The notes under the pieces are model-generated. The model searched no databases and was not told where the DNA came from. It was given only the letters and a program-made list of their open reading frames with translations. Both the position numbers and the translations under genes were made by a program. Positions 17,824 through 27,153 of a stretch of 64,000 bases of DNA are shown piece after piece (the stretch's first letter is position 1; each line of letters begins with the position of its first letter). The DNA is taken from positions 1 through 64,000 of the forward strand of contig JAUMVK010000018.1 in the NCBI GenBank assembly GCA_030530205.1. Direction: 5' to 3'. This DNA comes from RGIG3701 sp030530205. Its GTDB lineage: Bacteria > Planctomycetota > Planctomycetia > Pirellulales > Thermoguttaceae.

Positions 17824-19185
17824 TCACTCTTCGACCCACTCTTCCATGTAACGGGCGAGACTGTGCAGGCCTCTGCCGAGACGCAGCGGGCGCTGGTACG
17901 CGCGGAGCTTCGCCATGTTGATCAGGTCCTCGAATTTGCGGAATTCGAGTTCCATTTCGCGGCCGACCGAGACCATGACGCCGTTCATGTTCTTCTCGAC
18001 GAGCGAGATGTACGCGCCGGAACCGAGCTGGCTCCCCATGATCACGTCGAAGCCCGTCGGCGGCTGGCAGCGGACCTCATAACCAAACTGCAGACCGACG
18101 AACTTGATCTTGCCGTAGCCGCGTTTGATGAGTTCTTCCTGGACCAGACGGCCAAGGCGGGAGCTGAATTTGAGCTGGGAGACCGGGTAGTGCCCGAACG
18201 TGTCGGGGACCAGGCTGCGGTACTCGTCGTCCGAGATGCAGCAGCGGATCTCTTTCAGCGGGAGGTACTCGCCAATTCCTTCGGCAACGCAGATGACGCC
18301 GCACTTCTTGCCGAGCTTGATGCGTTTCTCGACCGTGTCCGCGATGCGGCTGATCAGTTTGTCGAACAGGACGATCTCACGCTGGACGGCGGCGCCGTTG
18401 GCGTCCACGATCAGTTCACCCGTCTGCGGACTGTACGAGTCTTCCGTTCCCATCAGGGAGGCGTCGTTGATCACGTCTTCCAGCCCGATGCAGAGCGAAG
18501 CCTCACCGGCGATGGCGGAACCGTAGCAGAGCCACGCGGCCTTGCGGCCCATGAGCTGCGCGACGTAGTAGCACTTCGTGGCGGTGGCGTCGAACAGAAG
18601 GTTACGCAGCTGGCGGCTCATCAAATCGACGGCGGTGAAGAAACCGAACGTGAAGTCGATGCCTTCGTAGTCGTTATCGATCGTCTTCGGCAGATGAATG
18701 ACGCGGATGCGCTTGGTTCCCTGCGGGAAAGTGTCCTGGTAAAGTTTGAATTTGGCCGCGGTGGTGAGCGTGTCGTCGCCGCCGATGGAGATGAGGGCGT
18801 CGATCCCCAGCGAGCACAGCGCGTCATAAACGGTCTTCATCGGGGCGGTGGCGTTCGGGTCGGTCAGGTCTTCCGGTTTGCCCATGGCTTTGCCCGGGTT
18901 GGCTCGTGCGGAACCGATGATGATCCCGCCTTCGGTGCGGCGGCCTTCGAGGTTCATTTTGTCGAGGCGGATGTAAGCCACGCCTTCGGCCAAAACGTCA
19001 CCATCCTTGTACTCGACGAGATGGGAGTAACCGTTGAGGAAGCCGTAAACTTCGATCCCGGCGCGGCGGAAGCAGTCGGCTGCGGAGCAGATCACGGCAT
19101 TGGCGGACGGAGCAGGGCCGCCGGAGAACAGAATACCAACCTTTTTGATGTCGGTTTTGACGATTTGGGGGCTTTTCAGTGACAT
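17824..19185 (-). CDS. Phosphofructokinase, pyrophosphate-dependent type
   Basis: This protein has 453 residues from the ATG at 19185 (GGAGA four to five bases upstream; a TTG at 19200 is less likely). It is a PFK-fold enzyme that phosphorylates fructose 6-phosphate at C1. The diagnostic residues point to PPi as donor: GGDD (135-138, ATP enzymes have GGDG) and PKTIDND (166-172, ATP enzymes have PGTIDND). The N-terminal phosphate loop is LFSGGPAPSANA. It runs glycolysis reversibly in the cytoplasm. It is a single gene downstream of the repeat-filled gap at 19.2-19.6 kb. Confidence 0.93.
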   Translation of the reverse strand: MSLKSPQIVKTDIKKVGILFSGGPAPSANAVICSAADCFRRAGIEVYGFLNGYSHLVEYKDGDVLAEGVAYIRLDKMNLEGRRTEGGIIIGSARANPGKAMGKPEDLTDPNATAPMKTVYDALCSLGIDALISIGGDDTLTTAAKFKLYQDTFPQGTKRIRVIHLPKTIDNDYEGIDFTFGFFTAVDLMSRQLRNLLFDATATKCYYVAQLMGRKAAWLCYGSAIAGEASLCIGLEDVINDASLMGTEDSYSPQTGELIVDANGAAVQREIVLFDKLISRIADTVEKRIKLGKKCGVICVAEGIGEYLPLKEIRCCISDDEYRSLVPDTFGHYPVSQLKFSSRLGRLVQEELIKRGYGKIKFVGLQFGYEVRCQPPTGFDVIMGSQLGSGAYISLVEKNMNGVMVSVGREMELEFRKFEDLINMAKLRAYQRPLRLGRGLHSLARYMEEWVEE

Positions 19186-19304
19186 GGCATCTCCAATCAA
19201 TTAATGGAAGAGTTTTCCCTCCGGCACGGAATCCCTGCCGGTTACTAAAATCCTTCTTATTATACCACATTTAAAGAAAATGAAAAGGGGAGGCGAGAGA
19301 GTTA

Positions 19305-19540
19305 GTTTCAATGTATGGGGACGACGCATCTTGCGTCGTCTGTCGGAGTGCGGTGATACAGCCGCGTAAGCGGCATTTACCGCTGAATCGCGCTGGGTGG
19401 TCTCCACGCGAAACCTCCTTTTGATCATCTCATTTTGTGGTCGCTAGTGAAAGCGGCAAATGGGCTAAAGCGCTGTATTGCCGCACTCCACACGACGTCG
19501 TCCCCATTGCGTCGTCCCCGCAAAAAATTTTTAAGGACGC
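19305..19540. repeat. Nested inverted repeat cluster (GACGACGC type)
   Basis: The gap between the phosphofructokinase start and the gene at 19623 (437 bases) holds nested hairpins. GACGACGCATCTTGCGTCGTC folds locally. GGAGTGCGGTGATACAGC pairs with GCTGTATTGCCGCACTCC about 140 bases away, and GACGTCGTCCCC and GCGTCGTCCCC copies follow. The GGGGACGACGC module recurs at 27.1 kb in the other orientation. Apart from a TATAAT about 50 bases before the 19623 start, I see no gene in this gap. Confidence 0.75.
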
Positions 19541-19622
19541 GGGGCCCCCCTTTTTCCCATAAAAAAAGCGGGTATAATGGAGTTAATTCCTTCAAAAGTT
19601 TACCCTGTTTCAGGAGACGGTC

Positions 19623-21857
19623 ATGAAAAAGTTTTCCCTCCTTTTTATTTCTTTATTTCTGATGATTTCCTCTGTTCTGGCGGAGGAGTCGCTGCACACG
19701 CAGTATGTTCGCGCTCTGGAGCCGTGGATCCCGGCCGCGAAGTCGCAGATCCGTTTTCTCGATGACGGGACGGCGATCTACGGTCTGGCCCAGCACGGGC
19801 ACTGGTACATGCAGGCGCACGACACGGCATTCTGCGCGTTTGCCGTCCTTGGCACCGACCCGGAGACCAACGAGCAGACGGTCGGCATGACCCGCGAGGA
19901 ACTGCGGCGCACGGCGCTGGCGATGCTTCGGTTTACCTTGCGTTCCCATCTGGCGGGCGGCGGCGCCTGCACAGACGGGATCCCGTGGGGCCACACGTGG
20001 ATCTCCCCACTCGGTCTGGAACGAATGTCTGCGGGAGTCGAAGCCCTCGAGCCGTACATGGACGCGGAGCTGAAAGAACTGTACGCGAAAGTTTACGCTT
20101 CCGAGGCCGATTACCTGCTGACCCTGGAAATCGTCGCGGGACTCGTGCAGAATAACGTCCCGGAGTCCAACATGTGGAAGGGCGCGACGCTCTGGCGGGC
20201 CGCGGCGCTGAATCCCGACTCGCCGAATGCCGGGGCGTGGCGCGAAAAGGCCCGGAAGTACTTCATCAACTCCATGAGCACGCCCTCCGACGAGAAAAAC
20301 GAGGCCGTTTACGACGGGAAGCGCGTCTGCGACCAGTTTGTCGGCGCCAACATGTACGACTCACGCGCCTGCGACCATCACGGCTACCAGAACGTCGGGT
20401 ACATGAATATTACGCTCTCGAACCTCGCGCTGATCCATTTCTGGTGCAAAGACCACAACGTCCCGGCTCCGGAATCGCTCTACTTCAACGCGCTGGAGCA
20501 GTGGAAACTCGTGAAGGCCTGCATGTTCGACGACGGCCGGCTCTTGCGCGTCGGCGGCGACACGCGGGTGCGTTACTGCTACTGCCAGGACTACGCGATC
20601 TTTGTCTGGATGCTCGCCCAGGACCAGTTCGGCGACCGTGAGGCGGCAAAGTTTGAGCGCGGCTGGATCCCGCAGGTCGTGACGGAGCAGAAAGCCTCCG
20701 CTGACGGCTGGTTCATGAAGGACCGGCTCGCGACGCTCTGGGACCTTTCGCCGCTTTACTTTACGCGTCTGGAAGGGGATAAAGCGTGCACGCTCGCCAC
20801 GGCCGCGTTCTGGCACCGCGTGATCGACTTTGAAAAGATCGAGGCGAAAAACGTCCCGGCCCTGACCGCGTGGCACGACGACTACCACGGCGCGTGGCTC
20901 CAGAAAGGCCCGAACCGGATCGCCTCGTGGGTCTGGAACGGCGCGTGGAAAGCCGGGGGACTCTGCATCCCGACCGACGGCTCCGACCTGGCGGAGTGGC
21001 AGTTCAACCTCGCCGGCTGCGTGTTCGGCGTGGGCCAGACGAACATCGCAAACCCGCAGATCTGGAACGGCTTCCAGTTCGACGGCGGCTTCGCGACGTG
21101 CGGCAAGAGCCGGATCAATTCGCCCGGTTCGCTCGCCGAGGGGGATCACTCGCCGGACGTCGGCGCACTGTACTCGGCGTTCTGCGCTTTGCCGGACGAC
21201 CAGACCGTCGTGACGATCCAGCGGGCGCGGGCCGGAATGAGCAATTACCTGCGCAAAGTCCGCGGGCTGGCGCTTTCCATCCCGAACGACGTTTTCAACG
21301 GTTTCCAGAGGACGTACTTCACGGCCGACGGAACGCAGACGCTCCGGTCGAATCCCGGAAAGTTCGAGCTGATCCCCAACTCCGGGAAATGGCTCAACGT
21401 GGACGAAAAACTCGGCGTGGTGGAGATTTACGGCGGGACCCCGAAAATCGCGCGTCCGGCCAAGCCGCAGGTGGTGATCCAGCACAGCGGTCATCCGGCG
21501 ATGAGCGAGGGATTTCTGTACTGCGATGAGATCGCTCAGGAAGCCAACTCCGACGTGCGTTTCATCGGCGACCACGAGGTGATCTTCGACTGCGCGGCCG
21601 TCGTTTTGACCACGAACGCGAAAGAAACTCAGGCATTTGCCGAGGCTGGAAACGCGAAGCAGATCGCGGCGGAAGACCCGGCTCTGCGTCTGGTTTCGGT
21701 CAAAGCCGCGGATGGGGTCACGTACTACATTGCGGTCAATTTCTCGGACGAGACGAAACCGTTCGACCCGAACAAGGCGTTCGGCAAAACCGGCCTGAAA
21801 CCGATGGGCGAGACGCCAGAAACGCTCTCCGCGCTGGGGATCGGCGTCTGGCGTTAA
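19623..21857 (+). CDS. Secreted helical-toroid polysaccharide-active protein
   Basis: This 744-residue protein has a clear signal peptide (MKKFSLLFISLFLMISSVLA). It then has a long run of paired helices with aromatic and His/Asp-rich turns: YGLAQHGHWYMQAHDTAF, DHHGYQNVGYMNITLS, FVWMLAQDQFG. After about residue 450 a beta-rich C-terminal half follows. This layout is that of polysaccharide lyases and related toroid hydrolases. No catalytic residue is assigned with confidence. AGGAGA precedes the ATG. Three genes of related context follow on the same strand, so it is probably part of a glycan-use locus. Confidence 0.65.
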   Translation: MKKFSLLFISLFLMISSVLAEESLHTQYVRALEPWIPAAKSQIRFLDDGTAIYGLAQHGHWYMQAHDTAFCAFAVLGTDPETNEQTVGMTREELRRTALAMLRFTLRSHLAGGGACTDGIPWGHTWISPLGLERMSAGVEALEPYMDAELKELYAKVYASEADYLLTLEIVAGLVQNNVPESNMWKGATLWRAAALNPDSPNAGAWREKARKYFINSMSTPSDEKNEAVYDGKRVCDQFVGANMYDSRACDHHGYQNVGYMNITLSNLALIHFWCKDHNVPAPESLYFNALEQWKLVKACMFDDGRLLRVGGDTRVRYCYCQDYAIFVWMLAQDQFGDREAAKFERGWIPQVVTEQKASADGWFMKDRLATLWDLSPLYFTRLEGDKACTLATAAFWHRVIDFEKIEAKNVPALTAWHDDYHGAWLQKGPNRIASWVWNGAWKAGGLCIPTDGSDLAEWQFNLAGCVFGVGQTNIANPQIWNGFQFDGGFATCGKSRINSPGSLAEGDHSPDVGALYSAFCALPDDQTVVTIQRARAGMSNYLRKVRGLALSIPNDVFNGFQRTYFTADGTQTLRSNPGKFELIPNSGKWLNVDEKLGVVEIYGGTPKIARPAKPQVVIQHSGHPAMSEGFLYCDEIAQEANSDVRFIGDHEVIFDCAAVVLTTNAKETQAFAEAGNAKQIAAEDPALRLVSVKAADGVTYYIAVNFSDETKPFDPNKAFGKTGLKPMGETPETLSALGIGVWR

Positions 21858-21861
21858 GAAG

Positions 21862-21970
21862 CCTCCCTCACCGAGGGGGGTGGCCCGAAGGGCCGGGGGG
21901 AGTTAATGGGCGCGTTCACACAACTCCCCCAGTCTCGCTATGCGAGCCGGCCCCCTCAAGGAGGGGCCTT
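21862..21970. repeat. BOX-like intergenic palindrome
   Basis: CTCCCTCACCGAGGGGG and GGCCCGAAGGGCC form small hairpins. The left half as a whole pairs with AACTCCCCCAGTC and CCCCCTCAAGGAGGGG to the right. It lies directly after the 744-residue gene and could act as its terminator. Confidence 0.7.
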
Positions 21971-22015
21971 TAAATCAACCATCTTTTTTCAACTATAAAC
22001 GAAAGGTTAATAATC

Positions 22016-22759
22016 ATGCAGAAAATCGCTCTCGTTACAGGCGGCGGCCGCGGAATCGGTGCGGCAATCGCCGAAAAACTCGGCAAATCCGGCTTCCTCA
22101 CGTGGGTCAACTACTCGAAAAGCGCCGAGGCGGCCGAGGCCGTTTGCGCACGGATCCGGGAAGCGGGCGGAACCGCGTTTCCGATCCAGGCTGACGTCGG
22201 GCAGTACGCCGACATTCAGAAAATGTTCGACGAGATCGAGTCGAAAACCGGCCCGGTCGATGTGCTCGTGAACAACGCGGGGATCGAGATCCGTATGCCG
22301 GCGACGGACTACCCGGAGGAGATCTACGACAAAATGATGAACATCAACCTGAAGGGCGCGTACTTCTGCACCCAGCGCGCGCTGCGGACGATGAAGGAGA
22401 AAAAGTGGGGCCGCGTCATTAATATTTCGTCCGTCCACGAGGAACGCCCCACCGCGAACCGGGGAATTTACTCCATGACCAAGGCGGGAATGTGGCAAAT
22501 GACGCGTGAACACGCCAAGGAGTACGCCATGTACGGCATCACGGTCAACAGCGTGGCGCCGGGAGCGATCCGGACGGACCTGAACCGGAAAGTCCTTGAG
22601 GACCCCGCATACGAAGAAATGGTTTTGCGCAACATTCCGGCCAAATTCATCGCCGAGCCGAACGACATTGCGGGCGTGGTCCTTTTCCTGACAACGGAAG
22701 ACGCCCGGTACGTCAACGGCGCGGGGATCACCGTGGACGGCGGCCTTTCGCTGAATTAA
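22016..22759 (+). CDS. SDR-family oxidoreductase, FabG-like
   Basis: This 247-residue cytoplasmic NAD(P)-dependent dehydrogenase has TGGGRGIGAA (9-18) as cofactor loop, NNAG, a catalytic serine in INISSVHEE and YSMTK. It ends with the family's GAGITVDGGLSLN. AAAGG lies upstream of the start. The context (secreted glycan enzymes before and after) suggests oxidation of a sugar or sugar acid rather than fatty-acid synthesis, but this is inference. Length and motifs are normal. Confidence 0.9.
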   Translation: MQKIALVTGGGRGIGAAIAEKLGKSGFLTWVNYSKSAEAAEAVCARIREAGGTAFPIQADVGQYADIQKMFDEIESKTGPVDVLVNNAGIEIRMPATDYPEEIYDKMMNINLKGAYFCTQRALRTMKEKKWGRVINISSVHEERPTANRGIYSMTKAGMWQMTREHAKEYAMYGITVNSVAPGAIRTDLNRKVLEDPAYEEMVLRNIPAKFIAEPNDIAGVVLFLTTEDARYVNGAGITVDGGLSLN

Positions 22760-22820
22760 GCCGCGAAAACGCCAGTTTTTCCTTTCCAGCTTTTTCTTTT
22801 TTTCATTCATTTTCCTGCCC

Positions 22821-23687
22821 ATGAATACCAACTCCTTCACATTTCGTTCCCTCCTTTTGGCGGTCGGGGCGGTTTTGGTTTTGGCCGCGAATTTTCACCT
22901 GATGGCCGAAGAAGCCAAACCCCCGAAAACGCACGTGATCCCGCCGGGCGCGGCCGCCTGCGGCTTCAATCAGAAACTTTTTGACGTCGTGCCGACGCTT
23001 GAGGACGTTTCGCCAGACCGGCAGGGCGACTACCAGTGGTACAACGGCCAGTGGTGCACGAATCCCGTCCCGCCGATGGAAAAATACTCCATGACCGACG
23101 GGGTTCTGACGATTGCGGAAGGCGGCGACCTGGTCAGCTACCCGCCGGATTTCTCGCACCCGGGCAAACTCCCGGTCCTTTCCGGTGAGAAAGGCTTTTA
23201 CGTCGAATTTGAGGTTTCCACCTCGGATAATGACCTGGACCACTGGCCTTCCGTCTGGCTGATGCCGATCGAAAAGAACCGCTCGCAGAAGGATGCCGTG
23301 TACGACGGCGCCCCGGAAAAGTTCGAGCACTGGATGGAACTGGACGTGGACGAAGGAGGTTTCGCGAAGGGAACGACCTCCACCGTGCACAACTGCTGGG
23401 GGATCTGGCCCAACTACCATGCGATCCATAACGGGAAGAACTGGAGCGACGATCCGCTGGACCGTACGCAAAAGCACCGCTTCGGAGCGAGCTACGACCC
23501 ACGCACGAGCACGGTCTGCTGGTGGCTCGACGAGAAAATGATCCTGACCGCCTCGGCGCCGTACGTGCCGGAGATCGCGAAGCGGCAGCACTACTACCTG
23601 CTCATGAGTGCCTGGATGCACAAAGAGAAGAAGCCGTACAAAATGTACATTCACGCGGTGCGTGCGTATGTGCCTGCGGAAGAATGA
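22821..23687 (+). CDS. Secreted GH16-like beta-jelly-roll protein
   Basis: This 288-residue protein has a signal peptide (LLLAVGAVLVLAANFHLMA). It then has a beta-sandwich with HWPSVWLMP and ELDVDE at residues 173-178. This matches the ExDxxE signature of GH16 endoglucanases, carrageenases and agarases, with both catalytic glutamates present. The probable role is cleavage of a beta-linked polysaccharide outside the cell. There is no clear ribosome-binding site before the ATG at 22821, so the start is less certain. It is followed by DUF1294 and sialidase-like genes. Confidence 0.72.
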   Translation: MNTNSFTFRSLLLAVGAVLVLAANFHLMAEEAKPPKTHVIPPGAAACGFNQKLFDVVPTLEDVSPDRQGDYQWYNGQWCTNPVPPMEKYSMTDGVLTIAEGGDLVSYPPDFSHPGKLPVLSGEKGFYVEFEVSTSDNDLDHWPSVWLMPIEKNRSQKDAVYDGAPEKFEHWMELDVDEGGFAKGTTSTVHNCWGIWPNYHAIHNGKNWSDDPLDRTQKHRFGASYDPRTSTVCWWLDEKMILTASAPYVPEIAKRQHYYLLMSAWMHKEKKPYKMYIHAVRAYVPAEE

Positions 23688-23710
23688 CTTGAGAAAAGGA
23701 GGAGTCTCGT

Positions 23711-24022
23711 ATGGATATTCAGTGGAAAGCGGTCCTGATTTATTTGTTCGCCATCAACCTGGCCGCGTTCCTGGCGATGGGGCTGGACAAATGGAAGGCC
23801 CAAAAGAATGCGTGGCGGATCCCTGAAAAGACGCTTTTCCTGCTCGTGATCCTGGGCGGAAGCGTGGGCGGAATCCTTGGGATGAACCTTTTCCGGCACA
23901 AAACTCGCCACTGGTATTTCAAATGGGGCTTCCCGGCGATTTTCATTGCGCAGATTTTTCTGGTTTTGTGCTGGTACTTTGGCCTCCTTCCGATTCCCAC
24001 CGACCTATTAAATCACGATTAA
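23711..24022 (+). CDS. DUF1294 membrane protein
   Basis: This 103-residue protein has three predicted membrane segments and the DUF1294 signature: MGLDKWKAQ, WRIPEKTLFLL, GGSVGGILGMNLFRHKTRHWYF. AGGAGG precedes the start. Its function is unknown across the family. It lies 23 bases after the GH16-like gene and 11 bases before the sialidase-like gene, so it is probably cotranscribed with both. Confidence 0.85.
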   Translation: MDIQWKAVLIYLFAINLAAFLAMGLDKWKAQKNAWRIPEKTLFLLVILGGSVGGILGMNLFRHKTRHWYFKWGFPAIFIAQIFLVLCWYFGLLPIPTDLLNHD

Positions 24023-24033
24023 AGAGGTTTTTA

Positions 24034-25347
24034 ATGATGAGAAACTTTTGCTTTTTTGTTTTCCTTCAGGCCTTCCTTCCGGTCGTCCTTCTGGCTCAGT
24101 CCGAGCAGGCGAAAAAGGTCGCGGAGTCCTTCCTCGGCACGCCGCGGGCGAATCTCGCCGCCGACATTCTGGTGAACAAACCGGACTACGTCGTTTACGT
24201 CCCGCAGGAGAATTTTCAGGTCCTCAGTGACCGTTACAACGACCACTTCCAGGTGATCGCCCGTGAGGATGGCGTCCTCGTCGCGTTCTGGACGCAGGCG
24301 GGCCATGAGTCCAATATTGACCAGCACATCGCGTTTTCCAAGAGCACCGACCACGGTCTGACCTGGTCCCCCGTGCAGGTTCTGGCGGGCAGTCCGAACG
24401 TGAAAAATCCGAAGCTCATCGCGAGCTGGCAGCAGCCGATGGTGAGCAAGTCCGGCCGAATTTACGTCCTCTGGAACCAGCAGGTCCGCAACACGTGGTC
24501 GCACACGGGCGCGTGCTTTGGAATTTACTCCGACGACTGCGGAGAAACGTGGTCCGCGCCGAAGCAGGTCAAAATCCCCCGCACGTTCAAGGACCCGCAG
24601 GACCCGGCCACGCCCACGACCTGGTGCAACTGGCAGCGGCCCCTGAGACTTGGCGAGAATGGGAAATTCTACGTCGGTTCCTCCCACCGCCGGAACGCGG
24701 GTGAGTGCGCCATCGACTTCTGGCAGTTCGAAAACATCGATGAGGATCCCGAAGTGCAGGACATTAAGATCACGGTCCTTTCGGGCGAGCCGGACCAGGT
24801 GCTGAAACTCTCGCCGCCCGGTCAGTTTGGCGAGGAATGCGAGGAGGCCGGGATCGTGAAACTCCCCGACGGCCGGCTTTTCTGCATCATGCGGACGGAC
24901 GGCGGATTCCCGTTCTGGTCCCAGAGTCGCGACTCGGGCAAAACGTGGGATCGGCCGAAACCGCTTCTGAACCGCGACGGGGGGAAACCGTTCCTTCATC
25001 CGCGTTCTCCGTGCCCGATTTACGACTGGAAGGGCTGCGAGGCGGCAAGCGGGTACTACTTCGCGCTGGTTCACAATAAATTCGATTTCACGCAGAAAAG
25101 CTCGTGGCAGACGCGCGGCCCGCTTTTCCTCATCGCGGGAAAATTCATGCCGGACGCCGAGCAGCCGGTCTGGTTCCTCGACCCGAAACCGTTCGCGGAC
25201 CGTCCGACGGGTAATTCGTTCTACACGAGCTACACGGTACAGGACGGAAAGGGCGTTTTGTGGTTTCCGGACCACAAGTATTTCCTCCTTGGCCGCGAAA
25301 TTGGCCCGGAGTGGTTTGAAGGAATTGATGAGATTCTGAAGAAATAA
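24034..25347 (+). CDS. Secreted sialidase-like (BNR) protein
   Basis: This protein has 437 residues from the ATG at 24034 (AGAGG six bases before). A longer overlapping frame that begins inside DUF1294 was rejected. It opens with a signal peptide (FCFFVFLQAFLPVVLLAQ). Three Asp-box motifs of beta-propellers are visible: SKSTDHGLTWSP, SDDCGETWSAP and SRDSGKTWDRP. An Arg-rich MRTDGGFPFW stretch is typical of the sialidase superfamily. It probably removes or recognises sialic acid or a related sugar on host or dietary glycans. Catalytic residues have not been fully placed. Confidence 0.78.
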   Translation: MMRNFCFFVFLQAFLPVVLLAQSEQAKKVAESFLGTPRANLAADILVNKPDYVVYVPQENFQVLSDRYNDHFQVIAREDGVLVAFWTQAGHESNIDQHIAFSKSTDHGLTWSPVQVLAGSPNVKNPKLIASWQQPMVSKSGRIYVLWNQQVRNTWSHTGACFGIYSDDCGETWSAPKQVKIPRTFKDPQDPATPTTWCNWQRPLRLGENGKFYVGSSHRRNAGECAIDFWQFENIDEDPEVQDIKITVLSGEPDQVLKLSPPGQFGEECEEAGIVKLPDGRLFCIMRTDGGFPFWSQSRDSGKTWDRPKPLLNRDGGKPFLHPRSPCPIYDWKGCEAASGYYFALVHNKFDFTQKSSWQTRGPLFLIAGKFMPDAEQPVWFLDPKPFADRPTGNSFYTSYTVQDGKGVLWFPDHKYFLLGREIGPEWFEGIDEILKK

Positions 25348-25367
25348 GCCGTCAGGCTTTCGGACGT

Positions 25368-25994
25368 TTATTCGATCCACCCGCCCTGAAGCGCGTTTTC
25401 GGGGCGGGTGAGGCCTTTTTTATTCTGCGGCGTCACGATGTGCCAGACCTTCTTTTGGCCTTGGGAAGTCGAGAGGACGCGCCGGACCACGTCGCCGGTC
25501 CCGCCGGGTTTCAGCCCCTCCGTGCGGCCGTCCCAGAGGGCGAGCAGGTGGGTGGAATGGGCCGCCAGCTGCGCACCGAGCAGGTCGTACTGGAGGACCC
25601 GGTTGAAATCCCCGCCCGCAAGCGCAAGCTGACGGTTTTCCGGCAGAAGCGGCAGTTCGACCGTTTCGTCCGCGCGAAGCAGAATGCGGTAAAACGCTTC
25701 TCTCGGCGACGGTTTTTCGTTGGAGCCGGCGTCAAAATCCGCCTCGTAGAACTGGATCGGCATCGGCAGGAACGCGGTCAGGCGCAGATTCGGGCGCTCG
25801 GTGGCCTTCAGCTCCAGCACGGTCCCGGCGACGAGCTGGTCGGCGCCTTCCGCCAGACCGTCCAGAACGCGTACCGGCTGATTGGCGTCAAAATTTTCCA
25901 GAAAGAAGCGGCGGATTTCCTCCCGGAGCCGCGGTTTGTCGGCCTCGAAAAGGTGGCGGTGCCCCGTCACGCCAACGGTGATCTGCGTTTCCAT
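25368..25994 (-). CDS. SLOG-like Rossmann-fold protein
   Basis: This 208-residue cytoplasmic protein opens with ITVGVTGHRHLF, followed by VRVLDGLAEGADQLVAG. This pattern resembles the SLOG nucleotide- or ligand-sensing fold (LOG/DprA related), in which a GHR-type loop and a GLAEGAD loop form a phosphate pocket. The C-terminal part is HLLALWDGRTEGLKPGGTGDVV. No effector domain is fused to it and no defence gene lies beside it. GAGGA precedes the ATG. It converges with the sialidase-like gene. Family placement is by resemblance only; function is unknown. Confidence 0.6.
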   Translation of the reverse strand: METQITVGVTGHRHLFEADKPRLREEIRRFFLENFDANQPVRVLDGLAEGADQLVAGTVLELKATERPNLRLTAFLPMPIQFYEADFDAGSNEKPSPREAFYRILLRADETVELPLLPENRQLALAGGDFNRVLQYDLLGAQLAAHSTHLLALWDGRTEGLKPGGTGDVVRRVLSTSQGQKKVWHIVTPQNKKGLTRPENALQGGWIE

Positions 25995-26023
25995 CGCGTG
26001 GTTCCTCGTTTGTTGATTTCAAG

Positions 26024-27073
26024 TCAGGACTGCGCAAACAGGAGTTTGTGCACCTGAAAATCCATTTCCTTCACGTCCCGCGGGTCTTCCGGCTCGAAAA
26101 AATGGCGGCGGAACATGATGAAGTACTGCCGCTCTGCCCCCGGGATCTCGTTCCCGCACGGGATGACGATCGGCGTTTCGGAAACGTCGTAGCGCGTCAA
26201 AATGAGGCTCTGGGCCGTGTGGTCGATCAGGATCGTGCCGTTTTGGAAGGAGAAAAGGGTCGATTTGAAGTTCCAGTTCTGTACCCAGTCCGTCCGGATG
26301 ATGCCGGAAAAACCGCAGCCGGGCGCGGCGTATTCCGTCACGGACGACGTATCGACGGCGGGCAGAACGCGCTCCTCGTTCCGGTCGATCAGGTTGGGGA
26401 CCTGGTTCTCGGCGTGGCTCACCATCCGCAGGCTCCGGATCTCCTCCCAGAGCGGGTTCAGCGTCCGAAAAACGACGCTCAGCGCGTTGACGCCGCTGGA
26501 AAGCCAGCTTCCCCCGGCCTTGCGCGGCGAGGCGATGAGGCGGTTTTCGCCCGGCTTTTTGCCGATCTTTTCGCCGGGAACGACCACGGGGTCCTGAAAG
26601 TCGCATGCGAAACCCCGCACCGGGCCGAAATTGCGGAAGATTTCGGAACGCAGGGCCGTGAAGCGTTCCACCTCGGGGGCGTAAGCGTAATGAAAGAGCG
26701 TCTGGAAATGCGTCTGGGTCTGCTCGGCGAGCGCGTAAAGCTCCGCAAGCTCCTCCATTTTCTCCACGCCGGGCTTTTCGACGTAGGTCGGCACGCCGCG
26801 TTTCAAAACGTCCCGGGCGAGAAAGTAGTGCGTGTTTACCGGCGTCGCGATGATCACGGCGTCCACCTTCCCCACAGCATCGAGCGCTTCGTCGGACGTC
26901 CGGAACTGCCCCACACCGGCCAGAACGTCGGGAAACTCCCGCTCGGCGCTGGTCATTTGCTCCGGCACGATGTCGCAGAGAAACGCGACCTGAATGTCGT
27001 TTTTCATCAAGCGCATGACTTTGAAGTACGTCCGGGCGATTTTCCCGACACCGATAATTCCGATTCTTTTCAT
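26024..27073 (-). CDS. Cytoplasmic Gfo/Idh/MocA oxidoreductase
   Basis: This 349-residue protein starts at the ATG at 27073 with AGGAG six bases upstream; a TTG two codons earlier is unlikely. It has GIIGVGKIARTYF as the NAD(P) loop, IIATPVNTHY and the catalytic-site motif YVEKPGVEKMEEL. There is no signal peptide, unlike the other three family members in the window. It probably oxidises a sugar or sugar derivative. It lies 29 bases before the SLOG-like gene on the same strand, so they may be cotranscribed. Confidence 0.88.
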   Translation of the reverse strand: MKRIGIIGVGKIARTYFKVMRLMKNDIQVAFLCDIVPEQMTSAEREFPDVLAGVGQFRTSDEALDAVGKVDAVIIATPVNTHYFLARDVLKRGVPTYVEKPGVEKMEELAELYALAEQTQTHFQTLFHYAYAPEVERFTALRSEIFRNFGPVRGFACDFQDPVVVPGEKIGKKPGENRLIASPRKAGGSWLSSGVNALSVVFRTLNPLWEEIRSLRMVSHAENQVPNLIDRNEERVLPAVDTSSVTEYAAPGCGFSGIIRTDWVQNWNFKSTLFSFQNGTILIDHTAQSLILTRYDVSETPIVIPCGNEIPGAERQYFIMFRRHFFEPEDPRDVKEMDFQVHKLLFAQS

Positions 27074-27097
27074 GGCCAACTCCTGCGGAGACGACTT

Positions 27098-27153
27098 TTT
27101 AATTATGAATTATGAATTTTGAATTATGAATTCAAGACGACGCTGGAAGCGTC
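27098..27153. repeat. AATTATG repeat plus GACGACGC hairpin
   Basis: Two tandem AATTATG-type words are followed at once by GACGACGCTGGAAGCGTCGTC, a perfect hairpin. The second module is the same as in the 19.3 kb cluster, in reverse orientation, with a matching GTACGGGG flank. It sits upstream of the Gfo/Idh/MocA gene. Confidence 0.7.

Noticed and set aside
17701..19182. 493-codon plus-strand open frame opposite the phosphofructokinase
   Set aside because: The minus-strand gene has clear PFK motifs; the plus frame has none.
19201..19428. Small minus-strand frame in the 19.2-19.6 kb gap
   Set aside because: It runs through the hairpin cluster, with no ribosome-binding site or recognisable motif.
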